Source: Halorubrum xinjiangense
GTDB lineage: Archaea; Halobacteriota; Halobacteria; Halobacteriales; Haloferacaceae
Assembly: GCF_900102375.1 (NCBI RefSeq)
Contig: NZ_FNBO01000002.1
Span: forward strand, 124,001 to 188,000
Reading direction: 5' to 3'
Length of the DNA: 64,000 nucleotides
Shown: positions 25,451-34,256 of the stretch, in pieces
How the letters are laid out: each line of letters begins with the position of its first letter
Position numbering within the stretch: the first letter of the stretch is position 1
Translations under genes and position numbers: made by a program
Notes under the pieces: generated by a model
Database searches by the model: none
Told to the model about the DNA's origin: nothing
Seen by the model: only the letters and a program-made list of their open reading frames with translations

Positions 25451-26893
25451 ATGAGCAACGGCGACGACGACCCGGCCGACGCTTCCGAGGAGGCGGACGC
25501 CGCGGACGACGGCGGAGACGCCGGCGAGTCGACGGAGACGGCCGCTCCGACGCTCCCCGACGACGCGACCGAGGAGTCGCTGAACGAGTACCTCGACGAG
25601 ATCGCCGACCGCCTCGACGCCGCCGAGACGGAGGCCGACCTCGACGACGTCGAGGCGCTCTTAGACGACGCGGAGGCCGGCATCGAGGAGGCGGACCTCC
25701 CCGAGCCGGACGAGGACGACGAGGACGCCGACGACCCCCGTGCCGACCTCGAGGACCGCATCGCGGAGCTCCGCGACGGCGTCGAGGATGCCCGCGGCCC
25801 CTACGGCGAGGACGTCGTCGACGCGGTCGAGACCGCAGCCGAGAGGGTCGAGGAGACCGAGTGGACGGCCGACGGCCGCGACGACGTCGCGGCCGCCGTC
25901 ACGTCGTTCGTCGGCAAGGCGGCCGACGCGATAGACGAGGCGGCCCCCGGCGCGATCGACGAGGCGGACGAGGACCCCGAGGCGCTCTTAGACGAGGCCG
26001 CGGACGGCGAGGAGAGCGACGCCGCGGAGCCGACCTCCGTCGATCAGCTCGTCGCGGCGCTCGACGCCGTCGCCGCCGCCGTCGCCGACGCCGACTTCGA
26101 CGCGGACGACGACGCGGACGTGATCGCCGCGCTGCTGGAGGCGACCGACGGCTTGGACGCCGACCTCGACGACGCCGAGGAGTGGGACGACCTCGAGACC
26201 CACGAGCAGCTCCGCGCGCAGGGATACTACGACGTGCTCGGCCACTACAAGGACTTCCCGGTCGAGTGGGCCGCGCTGAAGGAACACGAGGCGCGCGGCA
26301 ACGTCGACATGATCCTGCTCGCGCTCGACTCCCTCCAGTCCGAGTTCATGGAGCGCCACTGCCTGGAGGCGTTCGAGCGGATGGGCAAGCGCGGCAAGAC
26401 CGAGGCGTCCGTCGAGGAGGTCCTCGGCCGCGCCGAGAAGCGCGACCGGCCCGCGATCCGGATCCTCGGGAAGATGGCGGCCGAGGAGGCCACCGACACC
26501 CTCGTCGAGTACGTCGACGAGGACTCGAACCCGCAGCTCCAGAAGGCCGTGTTCAAGGCGCTCGGCGAAATTGGCGCGTCGGCGGCCGTTCAGCCGCTCG
26601 CGAACCAGCTCGACCCCGACGGCGACACCGACGAGCTCGTCCGCCCCCACGCCGCCCGCGCGCTCGGCCTGATCGGCGACACCCGCGCCGTCAAGCCGCT
26701 CGCCGACGCGCTCGAAGCGCACCCGTCCGACGACGTCCGCGCGGCCGCCGGCTGGGCGCTCCGCCAGATCGGCACGCGCGAGGCGCTCGAAGCGGTCGCC
26801 GACTACGCCGACGAGCGCTCCTTCGTCGTCTCGACGGAGGGCGAGAAGGCGAAGCGCGCGCTCGACGACGCCGAGCCGGCCGCGACGGCCTGA
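25451..26893 (+). CDS. Acidic HEAT-repeat protein
   Basis: The 480-residue product starts MSNGDDDPADASEEADAADD, chosen over an ATG 27 bases upstream because GGAGGT lies just before it. Residues 1-235 are a highly acidic, probably extended helical region (DADDPRADLEDRIAELRDGV). Residues 250-475 hold HEAT/PBS-lyase repeats such as LQKAVFKALGEIGASAAVQP, RPHAARALGLIGDTRAVKPL and RAAAGWALRQIGTREALEAV. HEAT repeats bind other proteins; the partner is unknown. It is unlike the HEAT gene of the chemotaxis cluster in having the long acidic head. Confidence 0.8.
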   Translation: MSNGDDDPADASEEADAADDGGDAGESTETAAPTLPDDATEESLNEYLDEIADRLDAAETEADLDDVEALLDDAEAGIEEADLPEPDEDDEDADDPRADLEDRIAELRDGVEDARGPYGEDVVDAVETAAERVEETEWTADGRDDVAAAVTSFVGKAADAIDEAAPGAIDEADEDPEALLDEAADGEESDAAEPTSVDQLVAALDAVAAAVADADFDADDDADVIAALLEATDGLDADLDDAEEWDDLETHEQLRAQGYYDVLGHYKDFPVEWAALKEHEARGNVDMILLALDSLQSEFMERHCLEAFERMGKRGKTEASVEEVLGRAEKRDRPAIRILGKMAAEEATDTLVEYVDEDSNPQLQKAVFKALGEIGASAAVQPLANQLDPDGDTDELVRPHAARALGLIGDTRAVKPLADALEAHPSDDVRAAAGWALRQIGTREALEAVADYADERSFVVSTEGEKAKRALDDAEPAATA

Positions 26894-26899
26894 GACGCG

Positions 26900-27060
26900 C
26901 GCTCTGCTGCCACGCGCTCCGTCTCTTCGCCGCCACGCGCTCTGCTGCCACGCGCTCCGTCTCTTCGCCGCCACGCGCTCTGTTCTTCCGCCGCCACACG
27001 CTCTGCCCCTTCGCCGTCTCGCCTCGAACGCTTTTATCTGATGCCGGAGCCACGCGCTCT
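26900..27060 (+). repeat. CCACGCGCTCTG repeat between the HEAT and phospholipase D-like genes
   Basis: A 38-base unit (CGCTCTGCTGCCACGCGCTC then CGTCTCTTCGCCGCCACG) occurs at about 26900 and 26938 and continues partially at 26976. The core CCACGCGCTCTG or close variants appear about six times, the last right before the GTG at 27061. The TATA box CTTTTATC at 27031-27038 lies 27 bases from that GTG. Confidence 0.7.
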
Positions 27061-28800
27061 GTGCCGCTCCCTCGTCCGAAACGGCCGGTTCGCCTCGCGA
27101 CGCTCGTCCTGCTCGTCGCCGCCGCGAGTGTCCTTCTCTGTCCGCCCGCGGCGGCCGCCACGCTCGACGAGACCGACCCATCGTCGCCCAACGCCTCCGA
27201 CGTCGCCCGCGAGCCGCGGATCGTCGAGCTGTACCCGAACCCGACGACCCCGGAGAACCGCGGCGAGTACCTCGTCGTCTCCCTCCCCGAGCGCGGGAAC
27301 TGGTCGCTCTCCGACGGCTACTACGACGTCGCGGTTCCGGCGAACGCGAGCGGCCGGGTGGCGCTGTCGATGGCCCCGAACCGGACCGCGTCGATCCTCG
27401 CCGGCGGCTCCGGGACGGAGGCCGACGGCGCGCCGCGCGAGATCCGGCGACTGACCGACCACTTCCCGCTGTCGGCGTCGGGCGACCGGATCGAGCTCCG
27501 TCGAAACGGGACGGCGGTCGACGTCGTCGCCTACGACCGCGCCCCCGAGGGGCACCGTTGGCGCGCCGCGTGGGGCGAGTGGCGCCCCCGCGGGTACGAG
27601 CCGCGCTCGCCGAGGCCGACGGCGGACGCGGCCGTGACTCCCTTCGTCCTCCCCGACAGTCCCGGCGTGCCGGTCGAGCCGCTCCGGAACGCGGACGACC
27701 GCCTGTTCGTCGCCGGCTACACGCTGACCTCGGAACGGGTCGCCGACGCCCTCGTCGCGGCCGCCGACCGCGGCGTGCGCGTCCGCGTGCTGCTGGAAGG
27801 GTCGCCGGTCGGCGGGTTCTCTGCCCGGAGCGCGGTGCTGCTCGACCGGCTGACGGCCGCCGGCGTCGAGGTCCGGATCCTCGACGGCGAGGTCGAGCGC
27901 TTCCGCTTTCACCACCCGAAGTACGCGGTCGCGGACGGCCGCGCCGTCATCCTCACGGAGAACTGGAAGCCGTCCGGCACGGGCGGGCGGAGCAACCGCG
28001 GGTGGGGCGTCGTCGTCGAGGGGAGTGCCGGCGCAGAGGGCAGTACCGGCGCCGAGCGCGGAACCGGAACCGGGGGCAGCACCGGAACCGAGGGCGACCC
28101 GGCCGTCGCGGACGACCTCGCAGCGCTGTTCCGCGACGACTTCGAGGCCCGCGATGCGCGGCCTTGGAGCGACTTCCGCGCCGACGCCGAGTTCCACGAG
28201 GGCGGGCGCGCGAACGGCACCTACCCGACGCGGTTCGAAGCCCCGGCCGAGCCGGCGGCGGCGGCGAACGTCACCGTCCTGACCGCGCCCGGCAACGCCG
28301 CCGACCGGATCGTCGCGCGGATCGACGCCGCCGACGAGCGGGTCCTCGCGGTCGTGCCGCGTGTGGGCGGTCCGAACGACCGCATCGTCCGCGCGCTCCG
28401 ACGGGCGGCCGACCGCGGGGTCGACGTCCACCTGCTGCTCTCGGACGCGTGGTACGACCGGGAGGCGAACCGGAACCTCTCGAAGCGGCTCGCGGACGAG
28501 CCGATCGCCGTCGACCTCGCCGAGCCGCGCGGTCGGTTCGGGAAGGTCCACGCGAAGGGGCTCGTCGTCGACGACGCGGCGGTCGTCGGGAGCCTCAACT
28601 GGAACCCGAGCGCGGCGACGAACAACCGCGAGGTGCTGCTCGCGGTCGAAGACGAGTCGGTCGCGGACTTCTACGCCCGGGCGTACGCGGCCGACTGGCG
28701 CGGCGGCGGGATCCAGCTCCCGATCGCCTTCGTCGGTGGCTTCGTCGTCGCGCTCGCGGGGGCGGGCGCCGTCGCTCGACGGGAGATCGAGTTCGGCTAA
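27061..28800 (+). CDS. Exported phospholipase D-like protein with lamin-tail-like domain
   Basis: The product, 579 residues from a leaderless GTG, has a signal peptide (PVRLATLVLLVAAASVLLCP). A lamin-tail-like region follows (EPRIVELYPNPTTPENRGEY). Two phospholipase D catalytic motifs come next: FHHPKYAVADGRAVILTENW near residue 282 and VHAKGLVVDDAAVVGSLNWN near 496. A C-terminal helix (LPIAFVGGFVVALAGAGAVA) anchors it. Glycine/serine repeats (GAEGSTGAERGTGTGG) sit between the two halves. The tandem HxK motifs make an active phosphodiesterase likely, acting outside the cell on lipid or nucleic acid. A lamin-tail-plus-PLD arrangement suggests an extracellular nuclease or competence role, which is inference. 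Confidence 0.85.
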   Translation: MPLPRPKRPVRLATLVLLVAAASVLLCPPAAAATLDETDPSSPNASDVAREPRIVELYPNPTTPENRGEYLVVSLPERGNWSLSDGYYDVAVPANASGRVALSMAPNRTASILAGGSGTEADGAPREIRRLTDHFPLSASGDRIELRRNGTAVDVVAYDRAPEGHRWRAAWGEWRPRGYEPRSPRPTADAAVTPFVLPDSPGVPVEPLRNADDRLFVAGYTLTSERVADALVAAADRGVRVRVLLEGSPVGGFSARSAVLLDRLTAAGVEVRILDGEVERFRFHHPKYAVADGRAVILTENWKPSGTGGRSNRGWGVVVEGSAGAEGSTGAERGTGTGGSTGTEGDPAVADDLAALFRDDFEARDARPWSDFRADAEFHEGGRANGTYPTRFEAPAEPAAAANVTVLTAPGNAADRIVARIDAADERVLAVVPRVGGPNDRIVRALRRAADRGVDVHLLLSDAWYDREANRNLSKRLADEPIAVDLAEPRGRFGKVHAKGLVVDDAAVVGSLNWNPSAATNNREVLLAVEDESVADFYARAYAADWRGGGIQLPIAFVGGFVVALAGAGAVARREIEFG

Positions 28801-28833
28801 AAACCGGTGTCGTGCGGGTCGTCGCCGCCGCGG

Positions 28834-30801
28834 TCAGTCGTCGAGCGCGATCGTCGACGAGAGCGCCTCGTCGATCTCGGCGCCCGCCATCTTCTCGACG
28901 AGCGCCTCGATCACCTCGCCTCGGCGTCCCTTCACGAACTTGATGGAGCCGACGACGAGGTGGCCGCCGCCGGAGACGCCGGCCTCGGGCAGCTCCTCGT
29001 TCAGCTCGGTCACCATGTTCGGGATGTCAAGCCGAACCCCGTCCGAGCGGAGGACGCAGAAGTCGGGGCCGTAGCCGATGGTGATGACGGGGTCGCCGGT
29101 CTCTTTCACCTTCGCGTCGTGGAGCTCGCCGGTGGTCTTGCCCGGCGCGGGGTAGGTGAAGCGGTGCGCGTACTCGTCTAAGTCGATGCGGTAGAGGTGC
29201 GCACCGGAGGCCAGCCGCTCGTGCTCGACGTGATCGTTGACCGCGTCGAGCTGGCGCTCCACGTCGCGCTCGGCGCGCTCGGAGAGGAACTCGACGAGCT
29301 CCTCGTGGCGTGCCTCGTCGTCGCAGCCGACGTTCAACGCGTCGTTGACGAGGGTCTTCCCCTCCGAGTAGCGGAGCCAGTGGGCGGCGTAGTCGAGCGC
29401 CTCGCCGATGTCGAGGAGGTCCGACTCGTCGTAGCCCGCCGCCTCGGCGAGCGCGACGTAGTCGTCCATCGCCTCCGCCTTCGAGCGGTCGGAGAGGCCG
29501 GCGACGGCCGGCACGTGTTCGAGCTCCTCGGTGAGCGACGGGTCGACGAGCCGGGCGAGCTCGACGCACATCATCCCGGTGGTGACTCGGTAGTCCTCGC
29601 CGTGGAGGTACGGGTTCACGTGGGCGTCGAGCAGGGGCTCGACCGCCTCCGGGTCTGGGTGGTGGTGGTCGACGGCGGCGATGGGGATGTCGTAGTGCGC
29701 GAGGTTCTCGTAGGCCGGCACGTCCTCCTCGGTCGACCCGTTGTCTAACATGAGGAGGAAGGGGAGCTTCTGCCCGTGGCGGGCGCGGCCCTCTAAGGCG
29801 AAGTTGAGGTCGCGGGTGACGTCCTCCATCTCGTAGTAGGGCGCCTTGCTCGGGAGCCGTTTAAATAGGTGCCGTGGCGCGTCGGGGTCGCCGTGGACCT
29901 CCTCGATCAGGTTTTCGACCGCGAGCTGGACCGGGATCGCGGCACACATCCCGTCGCCGTCGGCGTGGTGGCGGACGCGGATCGGGCGCCCGGCGAGGAC
30001 GGTCCGGCGGAGCAGCCGCGCGAGGTCGCGGAGGTCCTCGTGGATCGGCTCGAACGCCTCCCACTCGACGAGGGGGTCGACGTCGGCGGGCTCGGCGCGC
30101 TCGTCGAGGGCCGCCTCGAAGCGCTCGCGGGCCTCGGCGGCGCGCTCGTCGGGGAGCCGCTTCAGGGAGTCGACCTCCAGCTGGAGCGCGTTCTCGCGGC
30201 TCTCGATCGTCCCGGAGACGTGGACCATATCGCCGACCTCGACCTCGGGGTACGCCCGGACACCGGCGGACTCGAAGGCGGCACACGAGAGGACGCCGGA
30301 GGCGTCCGCGACGGCGAAGATGGTGGGGCCGCCCGTCTGTTTCGCCTGGACGACCTCGCCCTCGACGGTCACCTCGTCGCCGGGGGTGAGGCCGCGAACC
30401 CGCGAAACCGTCGGCTCGTGGGCGACGGTCTCGGTGCGGTAGTCGTCGGGGTCGACGTCGTCGAACGCGACGTCGCCGTTCTCCTTCACCTCGGTGAGCC
30501 GGACGATCAGCCGGTCGCCGACGGCGTAGTCGCCGTCGATGTTCGATTCGTGGACGAGCCCGCTCACGGCGTCCGAGAGGTCGACGAACACGCCGTAGTC
30601 GACGACGCCGTTGACCTCGGCGTGGTATAAGGCGTCGATGTCGGCGTCCTCGAGGGTGCAGTCCGGTGCCAGGTCGTAGACGGTCGGGCGGTCGTCGGCG
30701 CGCTCCGACCGGTCCTCGACCGTCCCCTCCGCCGCGTCGGCGTCGGGTTCGGGGCTCGAATCGCCCCGCGTGCCGGAATCCCCGGCGGTGTTTTCGCTCA
30801 T
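28834..30801 (-). CDS. DHH-family phosphoesterase, RecJ-like, with S1 and OB domains
   Basis: The 655-residue product begins [20 protein letters not shown]; a GTG two codons upstream is possible. An S1-like domain ([20 protein letters not shown]) and an OB-fold ([20 protein letters not shown]) precede the DHH domain with [11 protein letters not shown] and [20 protein letters not shown]. The DHHA1-like end has [20 protein letters not shown]. Archaeal RecJ-like/GAN proteins of this build are 5'-3' exonucleases or Cdc45 relatives working with GINS. Some catalytic aspartates expected in the first motif are changed (LDNGS), so activity should be checked. It diverges from the JAMM-RibL pair. Confidence 0.82.
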   Translation of the reverse strand: MSENTAGDSGTRGDSSPEPDADAAEGTVEDRSERADDRPTVYDLAPDCTLEDADIDALYHAEVNGVVDYGVFVDLSDAVSGLVHESNIDGDYAVGDRLIVRLTEVKENGDVAFDDVDPDDYRTETVAHEPTVSRVRGLTPGDEVTVEGEVVQAKQTGGPTIFAVADASGVLSCAAFESAGVRAYPEVEVGDMVHVSGTIESRENALQLEVDSLKRLPDERAAEARERFEAALDERAEPADVDPLVEWEAFEPIHEDLRDLARLLRRTVLAGRPIRVRHHADGDGMCAAIPVQLAVENLIEEVHGDPDAPRHLFKRLPSKAPYYEMEDVTRDLNFALEGRARHGQKLPFLLMLDNGSTEEDVPAYENLAHYDIPIAAVDHHHPDPEAVEPLLDAHVNPYLHGEDYRVTTGMMCVELARLVDPSLTEELEHVPAVAGLSDRSKAEAMDDYVALAEAAGYDESDLLDIGEALDYAAHWLRYSEGKTLVNDALNVGCDDEARHEELVEFLSERAERDVERQLDAVNDHVEHERLASGAHLYRIDLDEYAHRFTYPAPGKTTGELHDAKVKETGDPVITIGYGPDFCVLRSDGVRLDIPNMVTELNEELPEAGVSGGGHLVVGSIKFVKGRRGEVIEALVEKMAGAEIDEALSSTIALDD

Positions 30802-30941
30802 GGACACGTCTCGGGAACGGGCGGTGTTAAGCCTGTTCTCTCGGGGCTCACGGCTCCGGACTCCGTTCGCCGTCCGCCGAGAGCCCGTCCCGCGTCCCGC
30901 GGTCCGGAACCCCTATGAGGCGACGGCGACTTATCTCGCTT

Positions 30942-31457
30942 ATGCGACTGTTCCGCTCGGACGAGCTCCTCGGCATCGCCCGAGAGACGCTGGAGTTCGT
31001 GCTCGAGGCGAGCGAGGAGACCCACCCCAACGAGTACATGGGGTTCCTCCGCGCGGACGACGCCCGGAAGCTGGACCTCGACCGGGACGGCCAGGTGATC
31101 ACCGACGTGCTCGTCATCCCGGGCACGGAGTCGAGCCCGACAAGCGCCAGCGTCCGCACGCACATGAAGCCGAACGACATGCGCGCGGTCGGGTCGGTCC
31201 ACTCGCATCCGAACGGCGCGCTGCGCCCGAGCGACGCCGACCTCGCGACGTTCGGGCAGGGAAAGGTGCACATCATCGTTGGTGCCCCCTACGGCTGGGG
31301 CAACTGGAAGGCGTTCGACAACGACGGCGAACAGACCACGCTCGACGTCCTCGACGTCGAGGTGCCCGACGAGCACTTCTTCGATTTCACTCAGGAGGAT
31401 ATCGACCGCGAGCTCGACGATCGCGACGCCGGCGGCTTCCTCTCGTGGTTCAAATGA
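30942..31457 (+). CDS. JAMM (MPN+) metalloprotease, HvJAMM2-like
   Basis: The 171-residue product, started at [20 protein letters not shown], has the JAMM motif: the glutamate in [11 protein letters not shown] and [16 protein letters not shown], giving the HxH...D zinc ligands. In haloarchaea the characterised JAMM protease HvJAMM1 removes ubiquitin-like SAMP proteins, and this gene may be the second paralogue. The closing segment is [20 protein letters not shown]. Its stop overlaps the start of ribL (ATGA). An ATG nine codons upstream would add only RRRRLIS-type residues. Confidence 0.82.
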   Translation: MRLFRSDELLGIARETLEFVLEASEETHPNEYMGFLRADDARKLDLDRDGQVITDVLVIPGTESSPTSASVRTHMKPNDMRAVGSVHSHPNGALRPSDADLATFGQGKVHIIVGAPYGWGNWKAFDNDGEQTTLDVLDVEVPDEHFFDFTQEDIDRELDDRDAGGFLSWFK

Positions 31458-31906
31458 CGCGGGTCGTCGCGCAGGGAACGTTCGATCTGCTCCACCCCGG
31501 GCACGTCCACTACCTGGAGGACGCGGCGACGTACGGCGACGAGCTCCACGCAATCGTCGCTCGCCGCACCAACGTCACGCACAAGCCCGCGCCGGTGCTT
31601 TGCGCCCGCCAGCGGCGCGACATGGTCGAGGCGCTCGACGCCGTCGACGAGGCGCACCTCGGCGACCCGGAAGACGTGTTCGTCCCCATCGAGCGGCTCG
31701 ACCCCGACGTGATCGTGTTGGGGTTTGACCAGCACCACGACGAGGCCGACATCGCGGCCGCGCTTGAGGCCCGCGGCATCGACTGCCGGGTCGAGCGCGC
31801 GTCGGGCCGGGAGCCGAACTACGAGGACGAGCTGCTCTCCAGCGGCGACATCGTCGACCGCATCTTGCGCGAGCGCGGCGGCGAGGCAGACGCGAACCGG
31901 AGCTGA
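31454..31906 (+). CDS. ribL: Archaeal FAD synthetase RibL
   Basis: The 150-residue product [20 protein letters not shown] is a nucleotidyltransferase with the [10 protein letters not shown] motif (HxGH). It also has [13 protein letters not shown], and [10 protein letters not shown] replaces the GYDQ signature. RibL converts FMN and an NTP to FAD in the cytoplasm, and works without a flavokinase domain. It overlaps the JAMM gene by four bases, an arrangement I believe is conserved in haloarchaea. Cysteines in LCARQRRDM and IDCRVER recall the redox-sensitive cysteines of RibL. Confidence 0.9.
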   Translation: MTRVVAQGTFDLLHPGHVHYLEDAATYGDELHAIVARRTNVTHKPAPVLCARQRRDMVEALDAVDEAHLGDPEDVFVPIERLDPDVIVLGFDQHHDEADIAAALEARGIDCRVERASGREPNYEDELLSSGDIVDRILRERGGEADANRS

Positions 31907-32011
31907 CCCCGGGCGGTCGTCTACCGCTCGCGGACCGCGTCGTCCCCCCTTCTTGCCGCCGTTTTTTCGAAGCGCGGAACATATATGGGTCGGCTCCGTA
32001 ATCGAGACCAC

Positions 32012-33415
32012 GTGACGCTCCCAGACAGATTCCCCGCGGTGTTGGCCGCGGCCGCGATGGGCGTGTACCTGCTCGTCGTTGTCGGCGCGACCACCTCCCT
32101 CACGGAGGCGGCGACCGCCTGCGGCGGCTGGCCCGCCTGCGGGAGCGGCGCCGCCCTCCCCGCGGAGACCGCCGGGTGGATCGCCCTCGGCCACCGCGTC
32201 CTCGCGGTCCTCGTCGGCCTCCTCGTCGCGCTCTCCGCCGCGCTCGCGTGGCGCGGCGGCGCCGACCGCCGGGTCCGGTTCGCGCTCGCGGCCGCGCTGG
32301 TCGTCTATCCGGCCCAAGCGGGGGTCGGCGCGCTCGTCGCGCTCGGCGACCTGCCGGCCGCGCTCGGCTCTGCCCACCTCCTCCTCGGGATCGGCATTTT
32401 CGGCGCCGTCCTCGCGGCGCTCGCGTGGTGGCTGGAGGCCGAGACGGGAACCCCCGGCGACGCCCCCGACGACTTCGAGCCCGGGACGGACGACCTGCCG
32501 CCGGTTGAGGAGGCGCCGGAGCCGGAGATCCCGTCCGCGACGCTCCCGCGCCTGAAGGCGACCGCGGCCGCCTACTTCCGGCTGATGAAGCCGCGGCTGA
32601 TGTGGCTGCTCTGCCTTGTCGCCGCCGCGGCGATGGCGCTCCGGGGCGGCCCCGGTTTCACCCCGTACGCGGTCGCGGCGACGCTGGCCGGCGGCGCGCT
32701 CTCGATCGGCGCGTCCGGGACGTTCAACCACGTCTTCGAGCGCGACGTGGACAAGCGGATGCAGCGCACGAGCGACCGCCCGCTTGCGACCGACCTCGTC
32801 CCCGTCTCGCACGCGCTCGCGTTCGGCGGCGTCCTGACGGTCGTCTCGCTCGCGCTGTTCTGGACGGTGAACCCGCTGACGGCCGCGCTCGGGCTGGTCG
32901 CAATCTTATTTTACAGCGTCGTGTACACGCTCGTTCTTAAACCGAACACGGTCCAGAACACCGTCATCGGCGGCGCGGCCGGCGCGCTGCCGGCGCTCAT
33001 CGGCTGGGCCGCGGTCACGGGCGAGGTCGGCGGCGGCGGGCTGCTGCTCGCCGCGGTCATCTTCCTGTGGACGCCCGCGCACTTCTACAACCTCGCGCTG
33101 GCGTACAAGGACGACTACGAGCGCGGCGGCTTCCCGATGATGCCCGTCGTCCGCGGGGAGACCGCGACGCGCCGGCACATCCTCTGGTACCTCGGCGCGA
33201 CGCTGGTCGCCGCGGTCGCGCTGGCCGCGGCCGCCGACCCGCTCGGCGCGCTGTACGCCGTCGTCGGCGTCGGCGTCGGGGCCGTCTTCCTCTGGGCGGT
33301 CGTCCGGCTCCACTACGAGCAGACCGAGAGCGCGGCGTTCCGCGCGTTCCACGCCTCGAACGCCTACCTCGGCCTGCTGCTGTTCGCCGTCGTCTTTGAC
33401 GCGCTGGTGGTCTGA
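32012..33415 (+). CDS. ctaB: Heme A synthase-like/heme O synthase fusion (CtaA half-CtaB)
   Basis: The N-terminal part has four helices with a CtaA-like cysteine pair (TACGGWPACGSG) and histidines (LGHRVLAVLVG, SAHLLLG). After an acidic linker, the C-terminal part is a UbiA-type farnesyltransferase with NHVFERDVDKRMQRTSDRPL (DxxxD) and TPAHFYNLALAYKDDYERGG. It attaches a farnesyl group to protoheme for the heme-copper oxidase nearby. I prefer the GTG at 32012, because ACATATATGG centred at 31982 places the transcript start there; an ATG at 31985 overlaps that TATA box. The length is 467 residues. Confidence 0.88.
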   Translation: MTLPDRFPAVLAAAAMGVYLLVVVGATTSLTEAATACGGWPACGSGAALPAETAGWIALGHRVLAVLVGLLVALSAALAWRGGADRRVRFALAAALVVYPAQAGVGALVALGDLPAALGSAHLLLGIGIFGAVLAALAWWLEAETGTPGDAPDDFEPGTDDLPPVEEAPEPEIPSATLPRLKATAAAYFRLMKPRLMWLLCLVAAAAMALRGGPGFTPYAVAATLAGGALSIGASGTFNHVFERDVDKRMQRTSDRPLATDLVPVSHALAFGGVLTVVSLALFWTVNPLTAALGLVAILFYSVVYTLVLKPNTVQNTVIGGAAGALPALIGWAAVTGEVGGGGLLLAAVIFLWTPAHFYNLALAYKDDYERGGFPMMPVVRGETATRRHILWYLGATLVAAVALAAAADPLGALYAVVGVGVGAVFLWAVVRLHYEQTESAAFRAFHASNAYLGLLLFAVVFDALVV

Positions 33416-33495
33416 GGCGGTCGTCTCTCTTCGGCGCGTGAAGCGGGTCGATCGCGACCCTCCCTTTTAATCCGGTTCGCGCTCTATCTCCGCGC

Positions 33496-33738
33496 ATGAC
33501 ACGCGTCGAAGTCGAGTACTGCGTCCCCTGTGGCATGTTGAACCGCGCGCAGGACGTCTCCGAGGCGATCCTCAAACAGTTCGGCGAGAGCATCGACGAG
33601 GTCGCCCTCGTGACCGGCGACGCGGGCGTGTTCGTCGTCCGGGCGGACGACGAGGTCGTCTTCGACAAGACGGAAGACGAGTACGACGTTGACGCCATCG
33701 TCCGCGCGGTCAAGCCGCACGTTGGCGCAGCGGCGTAA
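33496..33738 (+). CDS. Rdx-family (SelW/SelT-like) thioredoxin-fold protein
   Basis: The 80-residue product MTRVEVEYCVPCGMLNRAQD has the CxxC redox motif (CVPC) at residues 9-12 and the family's GESIDEVALVTGDAGVFVV strand region. Rdx proteins are small cysteine (or selenocysteine) redox proteins of the SelW group. TCCCTTTTAA at 33461 is about 30 bases upstream of the ATG, giving a nearly leaderless transcript. It lies between heme and copper genes, so assistance in metal or cysteine redox handling of the oxidase is possible but unproven. Confidence 0.85.
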   Translation: MTRVEVEYCVPCGMLNRAQDVSEAILKQFGESIDEVALVTGDAGVFVVRADDEVVFDKTEDEYDVDAIVRAVKPHVGAAA

Positions 33739-33750
33739 CACTCGGCCGTT

Positions 33751-34235
33751 TATTTATAAACAGCGTCGCACGGATCGGCGGGCAGCGTCGCCAAAAGCCA
33801 AGCCGCTCCCTTATAACTCGTCGGTGACGGATCGACGACGAACCACTCCAAAGCCCCAGCCGTGAGGCGGGCGTGCGCCCGCCTCACGGCTGCCCCTTTG
33901 AGTCTCACCCCGCACAGCACCACCAGAAGACGGTCCTGCTCGCTCACTGCGTTCGCTGCGCGGGCTGCGACTTCCGTGCTCCCGCTCGCGTTGCTCGCGG
34001 GACCGCAGCCTCACGCCTCCCCAGCCTCGTCGGCGGTCCTCCGCTTCGCTCCGGACCGCCGACTCCAGCGAGGGACCGAAGGTCCCTCTGGCAGTCGGGC
34101 GAAGCCCGACGACCTCGCGCGTGCTCTCGCCGGCGGCTTCGCCGCCGGCTGTCAGAGAGACCTTCGGTCTCTCCCTACTCGCGGCCGCCGAGGGCGGCCG
34201 CTCGCAGGCACGCGCCGCCGCCCATTTTTAAATCG
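33751..34235 (-). repeat. Structured repeat element, copy D
   Basis: It is in reverse orientation. Tail units with TATTTATAAAC (33751) and CTTATAACT (33809) are followed by CAAAGCCCCAG. P2 is a perfect 16-bp hairpin (33857-33872 with 33877-33892) with only a 4-base loop, so this copy has the shortest P2. Then come CAAAGGGGCAG, the P1 arms at 34029-34039 and 34053-34063 (loop GGAGCGAAGCGGA on the minus strand) and a series of hairpins (GAGGGACC type, GCCGGCGGC, GGCCGCC). It ends near TTTAAAAATGGG (34223-34234). It fills the space between the Rdx gene and the copper ATPase gene, two convergent 3' ends. Confidence 0.85.
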
Positions 34236-34256
34236 CCTCGTCCGCGCCATCGCCCC

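Noticed and set aside
25264-27060. Upstream extension of the phospholipase D-like frame, giving 1178 residues
   Set aside because: The upstream part is an arginine-rich shadow of the HEAT gene; the TATA box and GTG at 27061 mark the real start with a signal peptide.
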